DNA of 38,894 bases, taken from contig JACMND010000043.1 in NCBI GenBank assembly GCA_014378705.1, positions 1 through 38,894 on the forward strand, in the 5' to 3' direction. Position numbers and translations under genes: made by a program. Below the pieces are notes generated by a model that saw only the letters and a program-made list of their open reading frames with translations, was not told the origin of the DNA and did no database searches. Origin of the DNA: Pedobacter sp. GTDB lineage: Bacteria; Bacteroidota; Bacteroidia; Sphingobacteriales; Sphingobacteriaceae. This document shows positions 1-8,955 of this stretch, in pieces (the stretch's first letter is position 1; each line of letters opens with the position of its first letter).

Positions 1-77
1 GATGGTGCTTCACATCCTGGCATCAGGCAAATTTTCATGTCGTGATCTTGGCGTTAAGGATTAAACAAAAAAACCTC

Positions 78-113
78 TTTTGCCAGCCTGAGCATAGCCA
101 GCAAATGGCAAAA
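78..113 (-). terminator. Hairpin, possible terminator
   Basis: TTTTGCCA (78-85) pairs perfectly with TGGCAAAA (106-113) across a 20-nt loop. Read on the minus strand, the hairpin is followed within a few bases by a run of seven T (complement of 67-73), as in an intrinsic terminator. No minus-strand gene is visible to its right, so the function is unclear. Confidence 0.25.
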
Positions 114-371
114 AATACCTGGGGAAAAAGCCTGGATCTCTCAGGGCAACGCTTTAAATAAATTAGAATGAGTATTAGAGGTTTAATTCGGTTGCGTACT
201 AAATTGTTTTTAAGTGTGCCCCTGCGAGTCGTGCAATCCGGTGCAATCCTTTGTTTGATCCTCACACATGGATTTTCGGCACTGTCGCTAACGCAATAGC
301 AATAGTAGCTTTTACTGGATTATCATTAAGGAAACTAAAATTCAGCTGCTTTTTAATTAACTTCGCATCCT

Positions 372-379
372 TAATTTTG
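372..379 (+). promoter_or_regulatory. Bacteroidota -7 promoter element of ileS
   Basis: TAATTTTG matches the Bacteroidota -7 consensus TAnnTTTG and lies 16 nt upstream of the ileS ATG. This would give a leader of roughly 12 nt. No good -33 TTG is visible at the expected distance. Confidence 0.5.
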
Positions 380-395
380 GGAGATAATAACGCGA

Positions 396-3300
396 ATGTA
401 TAAAGAATATAAGCAACTAAATTTATCAGAAACCGGAAAAGAAATCCTCGAATACTGGAAAGCAAATAACATTTTTGAAAAAAGTATTTTAAACCGGCCG
501 GCTTCTAAATCCTATACTTTTTATGAAGGCCCGCCTTCGGCCAATGGCATGCCGGGTATCCATCATGTGATGGGCCGCGCCATAAAAGATATTTTTTGCC
601 GCTATAAAACTCTTAAAGGATTCCAGGTAAAACGCAGGGCCGGTTGGGATACACATGGTTTACCTATTGAACTGGCGGTAGAAAAAAAACTGGGAATAAC
701 CAAAGATGATATCGGTAAAAAAATCTCGGTAGAAGACTATAACTCGGCTTGCCGCACAGAAGTTATGAAATATACTGGTGTGTGGAATGACCTTACTGAA
801 AGGATGGGCTATTGGGTGGACCTGAAAAAACCGTACGTAACCTACGAAAATGAATACATTGAAACTTTGTGGTGGATATTAAAAGAGTTTTATAATAAAG
901 GATTACTTTATAAGGGATACACGGTACAACCTTACTCACCGGCGGCGGGCACCGGTTTAAGCTCGCATGAACTCAATCAGCCGGGCACTTACCGGATGCT
1001 AAAAGATACTTCTGTAACTGCTCAGTTTAAAGTTAAGCGAGATGAAAAGTCAGAGTTTTTATACCATGGAACAGATACAGATTTATTTATATTAGCCTGG
1101 ACCACTACCCCATGGACACTGCCTGCAAACTGTGCTTTAGCCGTAGGAGAAAAAATAGATTACGTAAAAGTCGAAACTTTTAATCAATACACGTATGCGC
1201 CTGTAAGTGTGATTTTGGCAAAAGAGCTGTTATCAAAATACTTTAAAAGCGAGGCTGCGGATCTTTCCTATTCTGATTATAAAGAAGGTGATAAATTAAT
1301 CCCGTGGAAAGCAACAGCAGAATTTAAAGGAACAGAACTTCTTAATCTGCACTATTACCAGCTGATGCCATACGTGACCAACAGAAACCTGGAAAAAAAT
1401 GCATTCCGGGTTATTCCTGCTGACTTTGTTACCACGGAAGACGGAACCGGAATTGTCCATACTGCTTCTGTTTTTGGTGCTGATGACTTCAGGGTTTGCC
1501 GGGAAAATAACATTCCGTCTGTAATGGTTACTGATGAAAAGGGAAATGAGTTTCCGCTGGTAGACCGCCAGGGTAAATTTGTGGATGAAGTAAGTGATTT
1601 CGCAGGCCGCTACGTAAGGGAAGAATATTACAGCGACGAAGAGCGCAAAGATCCTAATTTCAAACCAACAGATGTGCTTATAGCCATTAAATTGAAAGAA
1701 GATAACAAAGCCTTCGACGTAAAGAAATATGAACACAGTTACCCGCATTGCTGGCGCACAGATAAGCCGGTTTTGTACTACCCGTTAGATAGCTGGTTTA
1801 TTAAAACCACTGCTGTAAAGGATAAAATGGTTGCGTTAAACAAAACCATTAAATGGAAACCGGAATCAACCGGAACCGGGCGGTTTGGAAACTGGCTGGA
1901 AAATCTGGTTGACTGGAACTTGTCCCGTTCACGTTTTTGGGGAACACCGCTGCCTATATGGCGTAGCGAAGATGGATCGGAAGAATTGTGTATCGGATCA
2001 ATAAAAGAGCTGAATGACAGGATTGACGACTCGGTAAAAGCAGGTTTTATGGATGCTGGTTTTACGATCACAGATATGCACCGTCCGTATGTTGATGACG
2101 TGATCCTGGTATCGCCCGCAGGCAAAAAAATGTTTCGCGAAACGGATCTGATCGATGTTTGGTTTGATTCCGGTGCGATGCCTTATGCCCAATGGCATTT
2201 TCCTTTTGAGAATAAAGAAGAATTTGCAAACTCCTATCCAGCCGATTTTATTGCCGAAGGTGTAGATCAAACAAGGGGCTGGTTTTTCACGCTTCACGCG
2301 ATTGCCGTTATGCTAAATGAAAGCAGTGACGAGATAAAAGAAATTAATAAACAAATTGATAATAAAGGAATAGCATTTAAAAATGTGGTATCCAATGGTT
2401 TGGTTTTGGATAAGAACGGTAACAAAATGTCTAAGCGCCTGGGTAACGGTGTAGACCCTTTCGAGACCATTACTAAATACAGTGCCGATGCTACCCGATG
2501 GTATATGATCAGTAATGCATCGCCATGGGATAAATTAAAATTTAACGTTGATGGGCTTGATGAAGTTCGCCGAAAGTTTTTTGGTACGCTTTACAATACA
2601 TATGCGTTCTTTTCGCTTTATGCCAATATTGACAATTTCAGTTACAAAGAAGCCGATATCGATTTAGAAAAGCGACCCGAAATAGACCGATGGATTATTT
2701 CATTACTTAATTCATTAATTAAAGAAGTTGATGAGTTTTACGATGACTTTGAACCAACCAAAGCGGCCAGGGCCATCCAAAATTTTGTTGACGAAAACTT
2801 GAGTAACTGGTATGTACGCTTGTGCCGCCGCAGGTTTTGGAAAGGTGATTACTCGGATGATAAAATTTCTGCTTATCAAACGCTCTACACTTGTTTAATT
2901 ACAATTTCTAAATTAATGTCGCCTGTAGCACCGTTCTTTAGTGACCGATTGTATCTTGATTTAAACTCAGCTACTTTAAAAGAACAGTTTCAATCCGTGC
3001 ATCTTTCAGATTTTCCGCTTTATAATTCTAATCTGATAGATATTGCCCTTGAAGAACGAATGACTCTTGCTCAGGATATTTCATCAATGATACTTTCATT
3101 AAGGAAAAAGGCAGGAATTAACGTCAGGCAGCCTTTATCTAAAGCACTTCTACCAGTTTTGGACGACAGTTTTGGCATAAAAGTAGAGCGGGTAAAAGAC
3201 CTGATCTTATCTGAAACGAACATTAAGGAACTAGAGTTTATTACCGACACTACAGGTATTATCAGCAAAAAAATTAAACCAAATTTTAAAGCGCTTGGTG

Positions 3301-3779
3301 CTAAAGTAGGAAAAGATATGAAGGCTGTGAGCAACGCCATAAACGCATTTAGCCAGGACGATATTAACCAGCTGGAAGCTAAGGGTTTAATCTCAATACT
3401 TGATACACGATATTCAATACTGTTAGCGGACGTGGAAATCATAGCGGAAGATGTACCCGGTTGGCAGGTTACAAGGATGGGTAATTTGACGGTAGCTTTA
3501 GATATTTCTTTAACCGATAACCTAAAAGATGAAGGGATAGCAAGAGAGTTGGTAAACCGTATTCAGAATTTACGAAAAGAATTGAATTTTGATGTAACTG
3601 ATAAGATAAATGTAAGTATACAGGAACACCCGTACATTATACCTGCTGTGGGAAATAATTTATTATATATTTGCGCCGAAATTCTGGCTGAATCTCTAAT
3701 ACTTAATAATATAACGGGAGAGGGTCAAAAGATTACTATACATGATCAGGAAATAACTATAAACATAAGTAAAGTTTAA
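396..3779 (+). CDS. ileS: Isoleucyl-tRNA synthetase
   Basis: IleRS charges tRNA-Ile with isoleucine in the cytoplasm and edits misactivated valine. The 1127-residue protein has the class I signature region with an HHVMG variant of HIGH at residues 56-60, GWDTHGLPIE soon after, the editing-domain WTTTPWTLPAN segment, and KMSKR at residues 677-681 before an anticodon-binding domain. It is longer than the roughly 940-residue E. coli enzyme and lacks the C-terminal zinc-binding cysteine cluster. KMSKR rather than KMSKS and the length recall the eukaryote-like branch of IleRS. The ATG start lies 16 nt after a TAnnTTTG box. It leads an operon: the next gene starts 1 nt after the stop codon. Confidence 0.97.
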   Translation: MYKEYKQLNLSETGKEILEYWKANNIFEKSILNRPASKSYTFYEGPPSANGMPGIHHVMGRAIKDIFCRYKTLKGFQVKRRAGWDTHGLPIELAVEKKLGITKDDIGKKISVEDYNSACRTEVMKYTGVWNDLTERMGYWVDLKKPYVTYENEYIETLWWILKEFYNKGLLYKGYTVQPYSPAAGTGLSSHELNQPGTYRMLKDTSVTAQFKVKRDEKSEFLYHGTDTDLFILAWTTTPWTLPANCALAVGEKIDYVKVETFNQYTYAPVSVILAKELLSKYFKSEAADLSYSDYKEGDKLIPWKATAEFKGTELLNLHYYQLMPYVTNRNLEKNAFRVIPADFVTTEDGTGIVHTASVFGADDFRVCRENNIPSVMVTDEKGNEFPLVDRQGKFVDEVSDFAGRYVREEYYSDEERKDPNFKPTDVLIAIKLKEDNKAFDVKKYEHSYPHCWRTDKPVLYYPLDSWFIKTTAVKDKMVALNKTIKWKPESTGTGRFGNWLENLVDWNLSRSRFWGTPLPIWRSEDGSEELCIGSIKELNDRIDDSVKAGFMDAGFTITDMHRPYVDDVILVSPAGKKMFRETDLIDVWFDSGAMPYAQWHFPFENKEEFANSYPADFIAEGVDQTRGWFFTLHAIAVMLNESSDEIKEINKQIDNKGIAFKNVVSNGLVLDKNGNKMSKRLGNGVDPFETITKYSADATRWYMISNASPWDKLKFNVDGLDEVRRKFFGTLYNTYAFFSLYANIDNFSYKEADIDLEKRPEIDRWIISLLNSLIKEVDEFYDDFEPTKAARAIQNFVDENLSNWYVRLCRRRFWKGDYSDDKISAYQTLYTCLITISKLMSPVAPFFSDRLYLDLNSATLKEQFQSVHLSDFPLYNSNLIDIALEERMTLAQDISSMILSLRKKAGINVRQPLSKALLPVLDDSFGIKVERVKDLILSETNIKELEFITDTTGIISKKIKPNFKALGAKVGKDMKAVSNAINAFSQDDINQLEAKGLISILDTRYSILLADVEIIAEDVPGWQVTRMGNLTVALDISLTDNLKDEGIARELVNRIQNLRKELNFDVTDKINVSIQEHPYIIPAVGNNLLYICAEILAESLILNNITGEGQKITIHDQEITINISKV

Positions 3780-3780
3780 G

Positions 3781-4188
3781 ATGGAGAAAAAGACCGGAAT
3801 GCAGGAAAACAATTGGGAAAAAACAAGATATGCTGATTTAGAATTACAGGAATTTAAAGATTTAATTTTAGATAAACTTCGTGTTGCGAGAGAAGAACTG
3901 GGTATGTTAACCCAATCATTAAGTAACCCGAATACAAACGGAACTGATGATACTGCCGGAACTTATAAAACTTTAGAAGATGGATCGGCAACTTTAGAGA
4001 AAGAATCAATTAACCAATTGGCTTCACGCCAGAAAAAATTTATTGAAAACCTTGAAAGTGCTTTAGTCCGTATTGAAAATAAAACTTACGGTGTATGCAG
4101 GGAGACAGGAAAGTTAATTCCTAAGGAACGTTTACGGGCCGTGCCGCATGCTACATTAAGCATAGAAGCCAAATTGAAGCAGGCATAA
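3781..4188 (+). CDS. DksA/TraR-family protein with degenerate zinc finger
   Basis: This 135-residue protein has the DksA/TraR layout: an N-terminal coiled-coil region and a C-terminal finger-like segment with YGVCRETGKLIPKERLRAVP at 103-122. DksA-type proteins bind RNA polymerase through the secondary channel. Of the four zinc-binding cysteines only Cys106 remains; the others are replaced by Thr109, Ser127 and Ala130, so zinc binding as in E. coli DksA is not expected. The fold signature (G, RL, P) is kept. It lies between ileS (1-nt gap) and lspA (no gap), a placement I recall as common in Bacteroidota. The family call is firm. Whether it still regulates transcription is not shown by the sequence. 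Confidence 0.85.
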   Translation: MEKKTGMQENNWEKTRYADLELQEFKDLILDKLRVAREELGMLTQSLSNPNTNGTDDTAGTYKTLEDGSATLEKESINQLASRQKKFIENLESALVRIENKTYGVCRETGKLIPKERLRAVPHATLSIEAKLKQA

Positions 4189-4839
4189 ATGAAGGGTTAT
4201 ACTAAACCATTTTTAGCGGTTCTTATTATTTTACTTGCCGATCAGATACTCAAGTTTTGGGTTAAATTAAATATGTCTTTAGGTCAGGAGCACCAACTCC
4301 TGGGCAATCGGGCGTTAATCCATTTTACTGAAAATAACGGTATGGCATTCGGTCTTGAATTTGGCGGTGAAGCAGGTAAGCTTGCTTTAACTCTTTTCAG
4401 AATCATTGCTGTCTGCGCTATAGGTTACGGGGTTATTTATCTGATTAAAAAAAAATATCACCGGGGCCTAATTTTTAATGTTTCTCTGATATTTGCCGGT
4501 GCTCTTGGCAATATAATCGATTCAACATTTTACGGTTTAATTTTTAGTGAAAGTTCTTACTTTCAACTAGCTACTTTTTTCCCGCCTGAGGGTGGTTACT
4601 CAACCTTATTTCATGGTAAGGTGGTTGATATGTTTTACTTCCCGATATTACAGGGAATATATCCAGACTGGCTTCCGTTTTGGGCCGGTGAAGAATTTAT
4701 ATTTTTCCGGCCAGTTTTTAACATTGCCGATTCTGCCATTTCTATAGGCGTAATATTTATCCTGATTTATCAGAAAAGATACTTTAAGGAAGAAAAAAAG
4801 GAACAGCAATATCCGCATAGCGAAATTATTGAAGAGTAA
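4189..4839 (+). CDS. lspA: Lipoprotein signal peptidase (signal peptidase II)
   Basis: LspA is an inner-membrane aspartyl protease that removes the signal peptide of prolipoproteins after diacylglycerol is attached to the lipobox cysteine. The 216-residue protein has four hydrophobic segments and the family motifs ENNGMAFG (49-55 region), GNIID (107-111), VVDMF with the probable catalytic Asp147, and FNIADSAISIG with the second catalytic Asp181. It is longer than the E. coli protein because of an extra stretch between the GNIID and VVD motifs, a form I associate with Bacteroidota. Its ATG directly follows the TAA of the DksA-like gene, so translation is probably coupled. GldB and PorW/SprE in this window are among its expected substrates. 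Confidence 0.96.
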   Translation: MKGYTKPFLAVLIILLADQILKFWVKLNMSLGQEHQLLGNRALIHFTENNGMAFGLEFGGEAGKLALTLFRIIAVCAIGYGVIYLIKKKYHRGLIFNVSLIFAGALGNIIDSTFYGLIFSESSYFQLATFFPPEGGYSTLFHGKVVDMFYFPILQGIYPDWLPFWAGEEFIFFRPVFNIADSAISIGVIFILIYQKRYFKEEKKEQQYPHSEIIEE

Positions 4840-4949
4840 ATCAATAGTAGTAAACGATATACCATTGCTAAAAATTCTGTCAATCTAATTATGGATTAAG
4901 CAGAAAGTTTACATCTTACCTAAAATTACACACCTTAACATTTATTAAA

Positions 4950-5654
4950 ATGAGATTATTACTAACTATTTCTTTTATAAGCCTTTTTTGTTTTACAGCA
5001 TTTTCTCAAAACCTGGATTCACGCCGTAAAATTGAAGTGACCGGATCAGCGGAAGCTGAAGTTACCCCGGATATAATTTATATTGGTATATCTCTTAAAG
5101 AATATTTTAAGGATAATAGCAACCGCAAGAAAGTAGAAATTGAAGAACTCGAACGCCAGTTGCAAAAGGCGGTTCTCGACGCTGGTATTGCTAAAGAAAA
5201 TTTTACAATAAATAACATCTCCAGCTATACTGACTACTGGAACAAAAAAAAAGACCCCAATTTTTTTGCTTCAAAACAATATAAAATTAAGGTAGCAGAC
5301 TTAACAAAACTTAACCAGATTTTTTCTGGTGTGGATTCAAAAGGTATTTCCTATACCAATATAGAAGGTTACGATTATTCTAAAATGGAATCATTGAAAA
5401 AAGATCTAAAAATAAAAGCTTTATTGGCCGCTAAAGATAAAGCCACATATTTAACTGCTGCAATTGGTCAGAAGGTTGGCGCACCCATAGAAATTCAGGA
5501 GATTAACAACGAATATTATCCGCAGCCTATGTATAGAGCCAATACCATGGTTAAAGCCGATGGAATGACGGCTGATGCGGAAATAATGCCCGAAATAGAT
5601 TTTAAAAAGATTAAACTAAATTACCAGATGAGAACCGTTTTTGAGGTTAACTAA
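4950..5654 (+). CDS. Secreted SIMPL-domain (DUF541) protein
   Basis: The 234-residue protein starts with a clear Sec signal peptide, MRLLLTISFISLFCFTAFSQ, predicted to be cleaved near residue 19-20. The mature part fits the SIMPL/DUF541 family: it opens with RRKIEVTGSAEAEVTPDI, the typical first strand, and ends with YQMRTVFEVN. Members are periplasmic or outer-membrane-associated proteins of uncertain role (the name comes from a mouse signalling homologue; BP26 of Brucella forms channel-like oligomers). It lies 110 nt after lspA and may have its own promoter, though no TAnnTTTG box is evident. No specific function can be assigned. Confidence 0.85.
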   Translation: MRLLLTISFISLFCFTAFSQNLDSRRKIEVTGSAEAEVTPDIIYIGISLKEYFKDNSNRKKVEIEELERQLQKAVLDAGIAKENFTINNISSYTDYWNKKKDPNFFASKQYKIKVADLTKLNQIFSGVDSKGISYTNIEGYDYSKMESLKKDLKIKALLAAKDKATYLTAAIGQKVGAPIEIQEINNEYYPQPMYRANTMVKADGMTADAEIMPEIDFKKIKLNYQMRTVFEVN

Positions 5655-5749
5655 ATAATTTGCGTTCGATCTAGCTCTGTTATTTACCCATGATCTTTTT
5701 GATTTGGTGTAAATACCTACAGCGCATTTTTCTTAAAAAAAACTCCTGA

Positions 5750-6229
5750 GTGAACAAGATTAACGTAACACAGGCGCCCGTTAACTCCAAAATCAGGTGG
5801 GTAGAACGAATTTCGTATTTGATGGATGAGCAATTTCGCATCCCAGGTACTAATTTTAGATTTGGCTTAGATCCCATCATAAACCTCATACCTGTATTGG
5901 GTGATATTTCTGGCTTTGCCGTTTCCGCAACTTTGGTAGCAACCATGGCAAAGCATGGGGCAAGTGGAAAAATATTGGCTCTAATGATTTTAAATATAGT
6001 ACTCGATTCAACAATTGGTGCTATACCATTGATCGGTCAAATATTTGATTTTACATTTAAAGCCAATACCAGAAATATAAAGCTTTTAAAAGCTCATTAC
6101 ATAGAAGGAAAATATAAAGGCAGCGGCAAAGGACTAATTGCAACTATACTAATAGTTTTATTTTTCCTGATATTATTACTGCTATTCCTGCTATTTAAAC
6201 TTACTGAATGGCTGTTCAGCTATTTATAA
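5750..6229 (+). CDS. DUF4112 membrane protein
   Basis: This 159-residue protein matches the DUF4112 pattern: an N-terminal WVERISYLMDEQFRIPGTNF segment, then GLDPIINLIPVLGD and a later IPLIGQIFDFTFKANTRNIKLLK, each next to a hydrophobic stretch. The C-terminus carries a strong transmembrane helix (about residues 128-150). The function of the family is unknown. The start is a GTG at 5750, which keeps the conserved N-terminal block intact; the first in-frame ATG would remove about 24 residues. It is convergent with the minus-strand gene that ends at 6261. Confidence 0.85.
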   Translation: MNKINVTQAPVNSKIRWVERISYLMDEQFRIPGTNFRFGLDPIINLIPVLGDISGFAVSATLVATMAKHGASGKILALMILNIVLDSTIGAIPLIGQIFDFTFKANTRNIKLLKAHYIEGKYKGSGKGLIATILIVLFFLILLLLFLLFKLTEWLFSYL

Positions 6230-6260
6230 GCCACCTGTATAATTAGCGGTTACAAAACGC

Positions 6261-6575
6261 CTAGGATACGAAGTTATTTTTAATGCTTCCTGAAAAAATT
6301 ATTGGAGTAGATTTTTTAGCAGGCTTTATATCTAAATTAATATAAACTTCTGTATCATCTATACCGCATGCCATCTGCATGGGTTCTCGTGTGATTTTAA
6401 AGTAAGTATCATAACCTACAGGCATATTTTCCATCCTTGGCTTAACTTTAACGGGAGTTAAAGTAATACCAATAAAAGCATCAGCTTTTGAAAGGATTTG
6501 AGTTTGAGCGAGGCAATAAGTATAACCTCGTTCAATTAAAAAACCAAGTAAATGTGGAGTTAAAACTGTTTTCAT
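6261..6575 (-). CDS. Small hypothetical protein
   Basis: This is a 104-residue protein that I do not recognise. It has an ATG start, no signal peptide, no transmembrane segment and an ordinary soluble composition. Features include a KVKPRMENMPVGYDTYFKI stretch in the middle and a lysine-rich end. It is probably real because the frame fills the space between two genes with normal codon usage and no competing frame. It lies 184 nt downstream of the response regulator on the same strand, separated from it by an AT-rich hairpin at 6656-6682. Confidence 0.6.
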   Translation of the reverse strand: MKTVLTPHLLGFLIERGYTYCLAQTQILSKADAFIGITLTPVKVKPRMENMPVGYDTYFKITREPMQMACGIDDTEVYINLDIKPAKKSTPIIFSGSIKNNFVS

Positions 6576-6655
6576 AGCGGTTTGGATTATAGGGTGATTG
6601 ACAACTAAGATATATATATTATTTCTGTTACGCAGAGAGTATAAATACGGAAAAT

Positions 6656-6682
6656 GCTTAAAATTTAATAATTATTTTAAGC
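6656..6682 (-). terminator. AT-rich hairpin downstream of the response regulator
   Basis: GCTTAAAAT (6656-6664) and ATTTTAAGC (6674-6682) form a perfect 9-bp inverted repeat with a 9-nt loop, about 80 nt beyond the stop of the minus-strand regulator gene. On that strand it is followed by ATTTT. It is a weak terminator candidate because the stem is AT-rich. Confidence 0.35.
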
Positions 6683-6759
6683 TAACACTCTAAAGGTAAA
6701 TGTTTTAGTTGTTTAGATGTTCAGAGCCTTTAAATAGGCTTATATCCAATCAAAAGCAA

Positions 6760-7404
6760 TTAATTAATAATCCCAGTTCTAAATGCAAACATGATTAGTG
6801 CTGCAGAATTAGGAACTTTTGTTTTATCAATTAAACTTTGCCTGTGGCCTTCAACGGTACGACGACTTGTAAAAAGCTTCTCAGCGATTTCATTGTTTGT
6901 TAAGCCACTTGCTATAAGTTTTAAAACTTCTAATTCTCTTTTGGTAAAATCATTAATTCCATCGAGGTTTATTGCTGCATGATTGGATAATTTGTCGAAC
7001 ATTCTTAGGCTTAGTTCAGAACAAATATATTTCTCACCCGTCATAACATGCTTTATGGCAAATATCAGTTCGTCCTTGCTTACGTTTTTTAATAAATAAC
7101 CGTTTGCGCCACAACTGATAGATTCAAATACGTGTTTTTCCTGGTCAGACATTGACAGGATAATAATTTTCAAATCTTTAAAGTTTAATCTTAATTGTGT
7201 GATGAGTTCCCCTCCCGTCATCCCGGGCATGTTATAATCCGCAACAATTAAGTTTACTTCGTTTGTTTTTTGCAAAAATTGAACGGCCTGCGTTCCATTG
7301 GCAGCTTCGCCAATTACGTTTATGTTGGGTTCGGAATCCAACAAAGATTTTATTCCATTTCTAACTAAGTTATGGTCTTCTGCTAATAATACATTTATCA
7401 ACAT
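6760..7404 (-). CDS. NarL/FixJ-type response regulator
   Basis: This is a two-component transcription regulator of 214 residues. The N-terminal receiver domain (about 1-120) shows the acidic pocket Glu9/Asp10, the phosphoacceptor Asp56 in LIVADYNMPG, Ser84 and Lys106. The C-terminal LuxR-type helix-turn-helix (about 152-205) contains FTKRELEVLKLIASGLTNNE followed by EIAEKLFTSRRTVEGHR. No histidine kinase is encoded nearby, so it is an orphan in this window and its signal and targets are unknown. The 252-nt upstream region contains a palindrome at 7527-7545 that could be a control site. Confidence 0.93.
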   Translation of the reverse strand: MLINVLLAEDHNLVRNGIKSLLDSEPNINVIGEAANGTQAVQFLQKTNEVNLIVADYNMPGMTGGELITQLRLNFKDLKIIILSMSDQEKHVFESISCGANGYLLKNVSKDELIFAIKHVMTGEKYICSELSLRMFDKLSNHAAINLDGINDFTKRELEVLKLIASGLTNNEIAEKLFTSRRTVEGHRQSLIDKTKVPNSAALIMFAFRTGIIN

Positions 7405-7526
7405 TGATTATTTAGTAATTGTTAAGGCAGATAAGCTTTTAATGTAGCAGTATAATTAAACGATCAATATCTGCTAATTGAAAAGATAATGCATTTGTAT
7501 TTTTGCCTGATTAGTTAGGATTTGTA

Positions 7527-7545
7527 ATGCATTTATAAAATGCAT
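7527..7545. promoter_or_regulatory. Palindrome upstream of the response regulator
   Basis: ATGCATTT (7527-7534) and AAATGCAT (7538-7545) form a perfect inverted repeat with a 3-nt spacer. A second AATGCATTT half-site is near 7488. It lies between serS and the regulator gene and could be an operator or an AT-rich hairpin; nothing else supports a role. Confidence 0.3.
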
Positions 7546-7656
7546 GATCACATTAACGAAAAGTACATGAAAGGTAGGAAGAATACTTAAGGATGATTTA
7601 ATACATTTTAAATATACATTATTTACCAAAACCAAAAAGGAAATAATTTAACTACG

Positions 7657-8928
7657 TTAATTGATGTAATCAAAAATGGTATAAGGTACTAGTGCAGCAG
7701 GTATTTTTATACCATTTTCAGTCTGGTTATTTTCTAATAGAGATGCAACTATCCGGGGTAACGCCAGGGCGCTTCCATTCAACGTATGTGCAAGCCGCGG
7801 TTTTTCTCCTTCTCCCTTATAACGAAGCTTTAGCCTGTTACTTTGATAATTTTCAAAGTTAGATACAGATGATACTTCCAGCCATCGGGCCTGGGCCGCA
7901 CACCATACTTCCATATCGTATGTTTTTGCAGAAGTAAAACTCATATCACCACTGCATAAACTAAGAACCCGATACGGCAGCTCTAATAATTTCAACAAGG
8001 ATTGTACATAAGCACTCATTTCTTCAAGAACCTGATATGATCTTTCGGGATGAACGATCTGAACAACCTCAACTTTATCAAACTGATGCAATCTGTTTAA
8101 ACCTCTTACATGAGCTCCATAAGAGCCTGCTTCTCTGCGAAAGCATGGGGTGTATGCACAATTTTTAACTGGTAATTCGTCTTTCTTTAGAATTACATCC
8201 CTGTATAAGTTTGTAACAGGTACTTCAGCAGTGGGTATTAAATATAGGTTATCTATTCCAATATGATACATCTGTCCTTCTTTATCAGGCAACTGCCCCG
8301 TCCCAAACCCAGAAGCCTCATTAACAACAATTGGAGGTTGTATCTCCCGGTAGCCGGCAAGTTCTGCCTGATCTAAAAAAAAATTAATGAGCGCCCTTTG
8401 CAGTTTTGCTCCTTTACCTTTGTAAACAGGAAAGCCCGCACCGGCAATTTTATTTCCTAACTCAAAATCTATAATATCATACTTTACACCCAGTTCCCAA
8501 TGTGGAAGTGCGTTATCAGGTAGTGCAGGGATTTGTCCGTGTTCAAAAACCGTCACATTATTATCCGGGTTTATCCCAAAAGGTACAGATTGATGCGGGA
8601 GATTTGGAAGCTGAAGAAGTATGGTCTGAAGTTTTCCTTCTAAGTTTGCCAATTTATCCGCAAGAAGTTTTGTTTGTTCCTTAACGGCCGAAGTTTTTAC
8701 TTTTAAGGCCTCTGCTTGTTCTTTCAATCCCTGTCTCATTAATTCGCCGATTTGCCTTGCGCCCAAATTTGATTCCGAAACAATTTTTTCTAATTCTATT
8801 TGTGTTAATCTTCTATCCTCATCAAGGCCGATCAAACTATCCACTAATTCCGGTTGTTTAAACCCTTTAAATTTTAAACGTTCTAAAACCTTCTCCCTAT
8901 TTTCGCGGATATAACTAACTTGCAGCAT
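7657..8928 (-). CDS. serS: Seryl-tRNA synthetase
   Basis: SerRS charges tRNA-Ser (and tRNA-Sec where present) in the cytoplasm. The 423-residue protein has the expected N-terminal antiparallel coiled-coil arm (about 30-105) that contacts the long variable arm of the tRNA. The class II core follows, with TAEVP at 233-237, motif 2 containing Arg264-Arg265 in FRREAGSYGAHVRGLNRLHQ, and motif 3 in LNGSALALPRIVASLLENNQ. The length is normal. The ATG start is supported by a TAnnTTTG box 19 nt upstream. It is divergent from rsmI across a long non-coding stretch. Confidence 0.97.
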   Translation of the reverse strand: MLQVSYIRENREKVLERLKFKGFKQPELVDSLIGLDEDRRLTQIELEKIVSESNLGARQIGELMRQGLKEQAEALKVKTSAVKEQTKLLADKLANLEGKLQTILLQLPNLPHQSVPFGINPDNNVTVFEHGQIPALPDNALPHWELGVKYDIIDFELGNKIAGAGFPVYKGKGAKLQRALINFFLDQAELAGYREIQPPIVVNEASGFGTGQLPDKEGQMYHIGIDNLYLIPTAEVPVTNLYRDVILKKDELPVKNCAYTPCFRREAGSYGAHVRGLNRLHQFDKVEVVQIVHPERSYQVLEEMSAYVQSLLKLLELPYRVLSLCSGDMSFTSAKTYDMEVWCAAQARWLEVSSVSNFENYQSNRLKLRYKGEGEKPRLAHTLNGSALALPRIVASLLENNQTENGIKIPAALVPYTIFDYIN

Positions 8929-8947
8929 TTGATTTTTGATTTTTTGA

Positions 8948-8955
8948 CAAAGATA
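8948..8955 (-). promoter_or_regulatory. Bacteroidota -7 promoter element of serS
   Basis: On the minus strand the sequence is TATCTTTG, matching TAnnTTTG, 19 nt before the serS start codon. No convincing -33 TTG is visible. The predicted leader is about 15 nt. Confidence 0.5.

Larger units (their letters stand above)
1..395. other. Left-edge region with no supported gene
   Basis: No convincing gene lies here. A plus-strand frame is open from the window edge to a TAA at 159-161 and could be the C-terminal tail of a gene starting outside the window, but about 52 codons without a recognisable motif are not enough to call it. A minus-strand frame at 35-265 is equally unconvincing. Visible structure: an 8-bp inverted repeat (TTTTGCCA at 78-85, TGGCAAAA at 106-113) and a tandem 10-bp near-repeat, GTGCAATCC at 231-239 and again at 241-249. 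The ileS promoter is at the right end. Confidence 0.5.

Noticed and set aside
280-395. T-box or riboswitch leader in front of ileS
   Set aside because: No T-box sequence or conserved riboswitch structure is visible, and the predicted transcript leader is only about 12 nt.
35-465. Two minus-strand frames upstream of ileS
   Set aside because: One overlaps the ileS start and promoter; neither has a recognisable domain or start context.
1296-2297. Three minus-strand frames of 99-150 codons opposite ileS
   Set aside because: The ileS frame carries all synthetase motifs across this stretch; the antisense frames show no family pattern.
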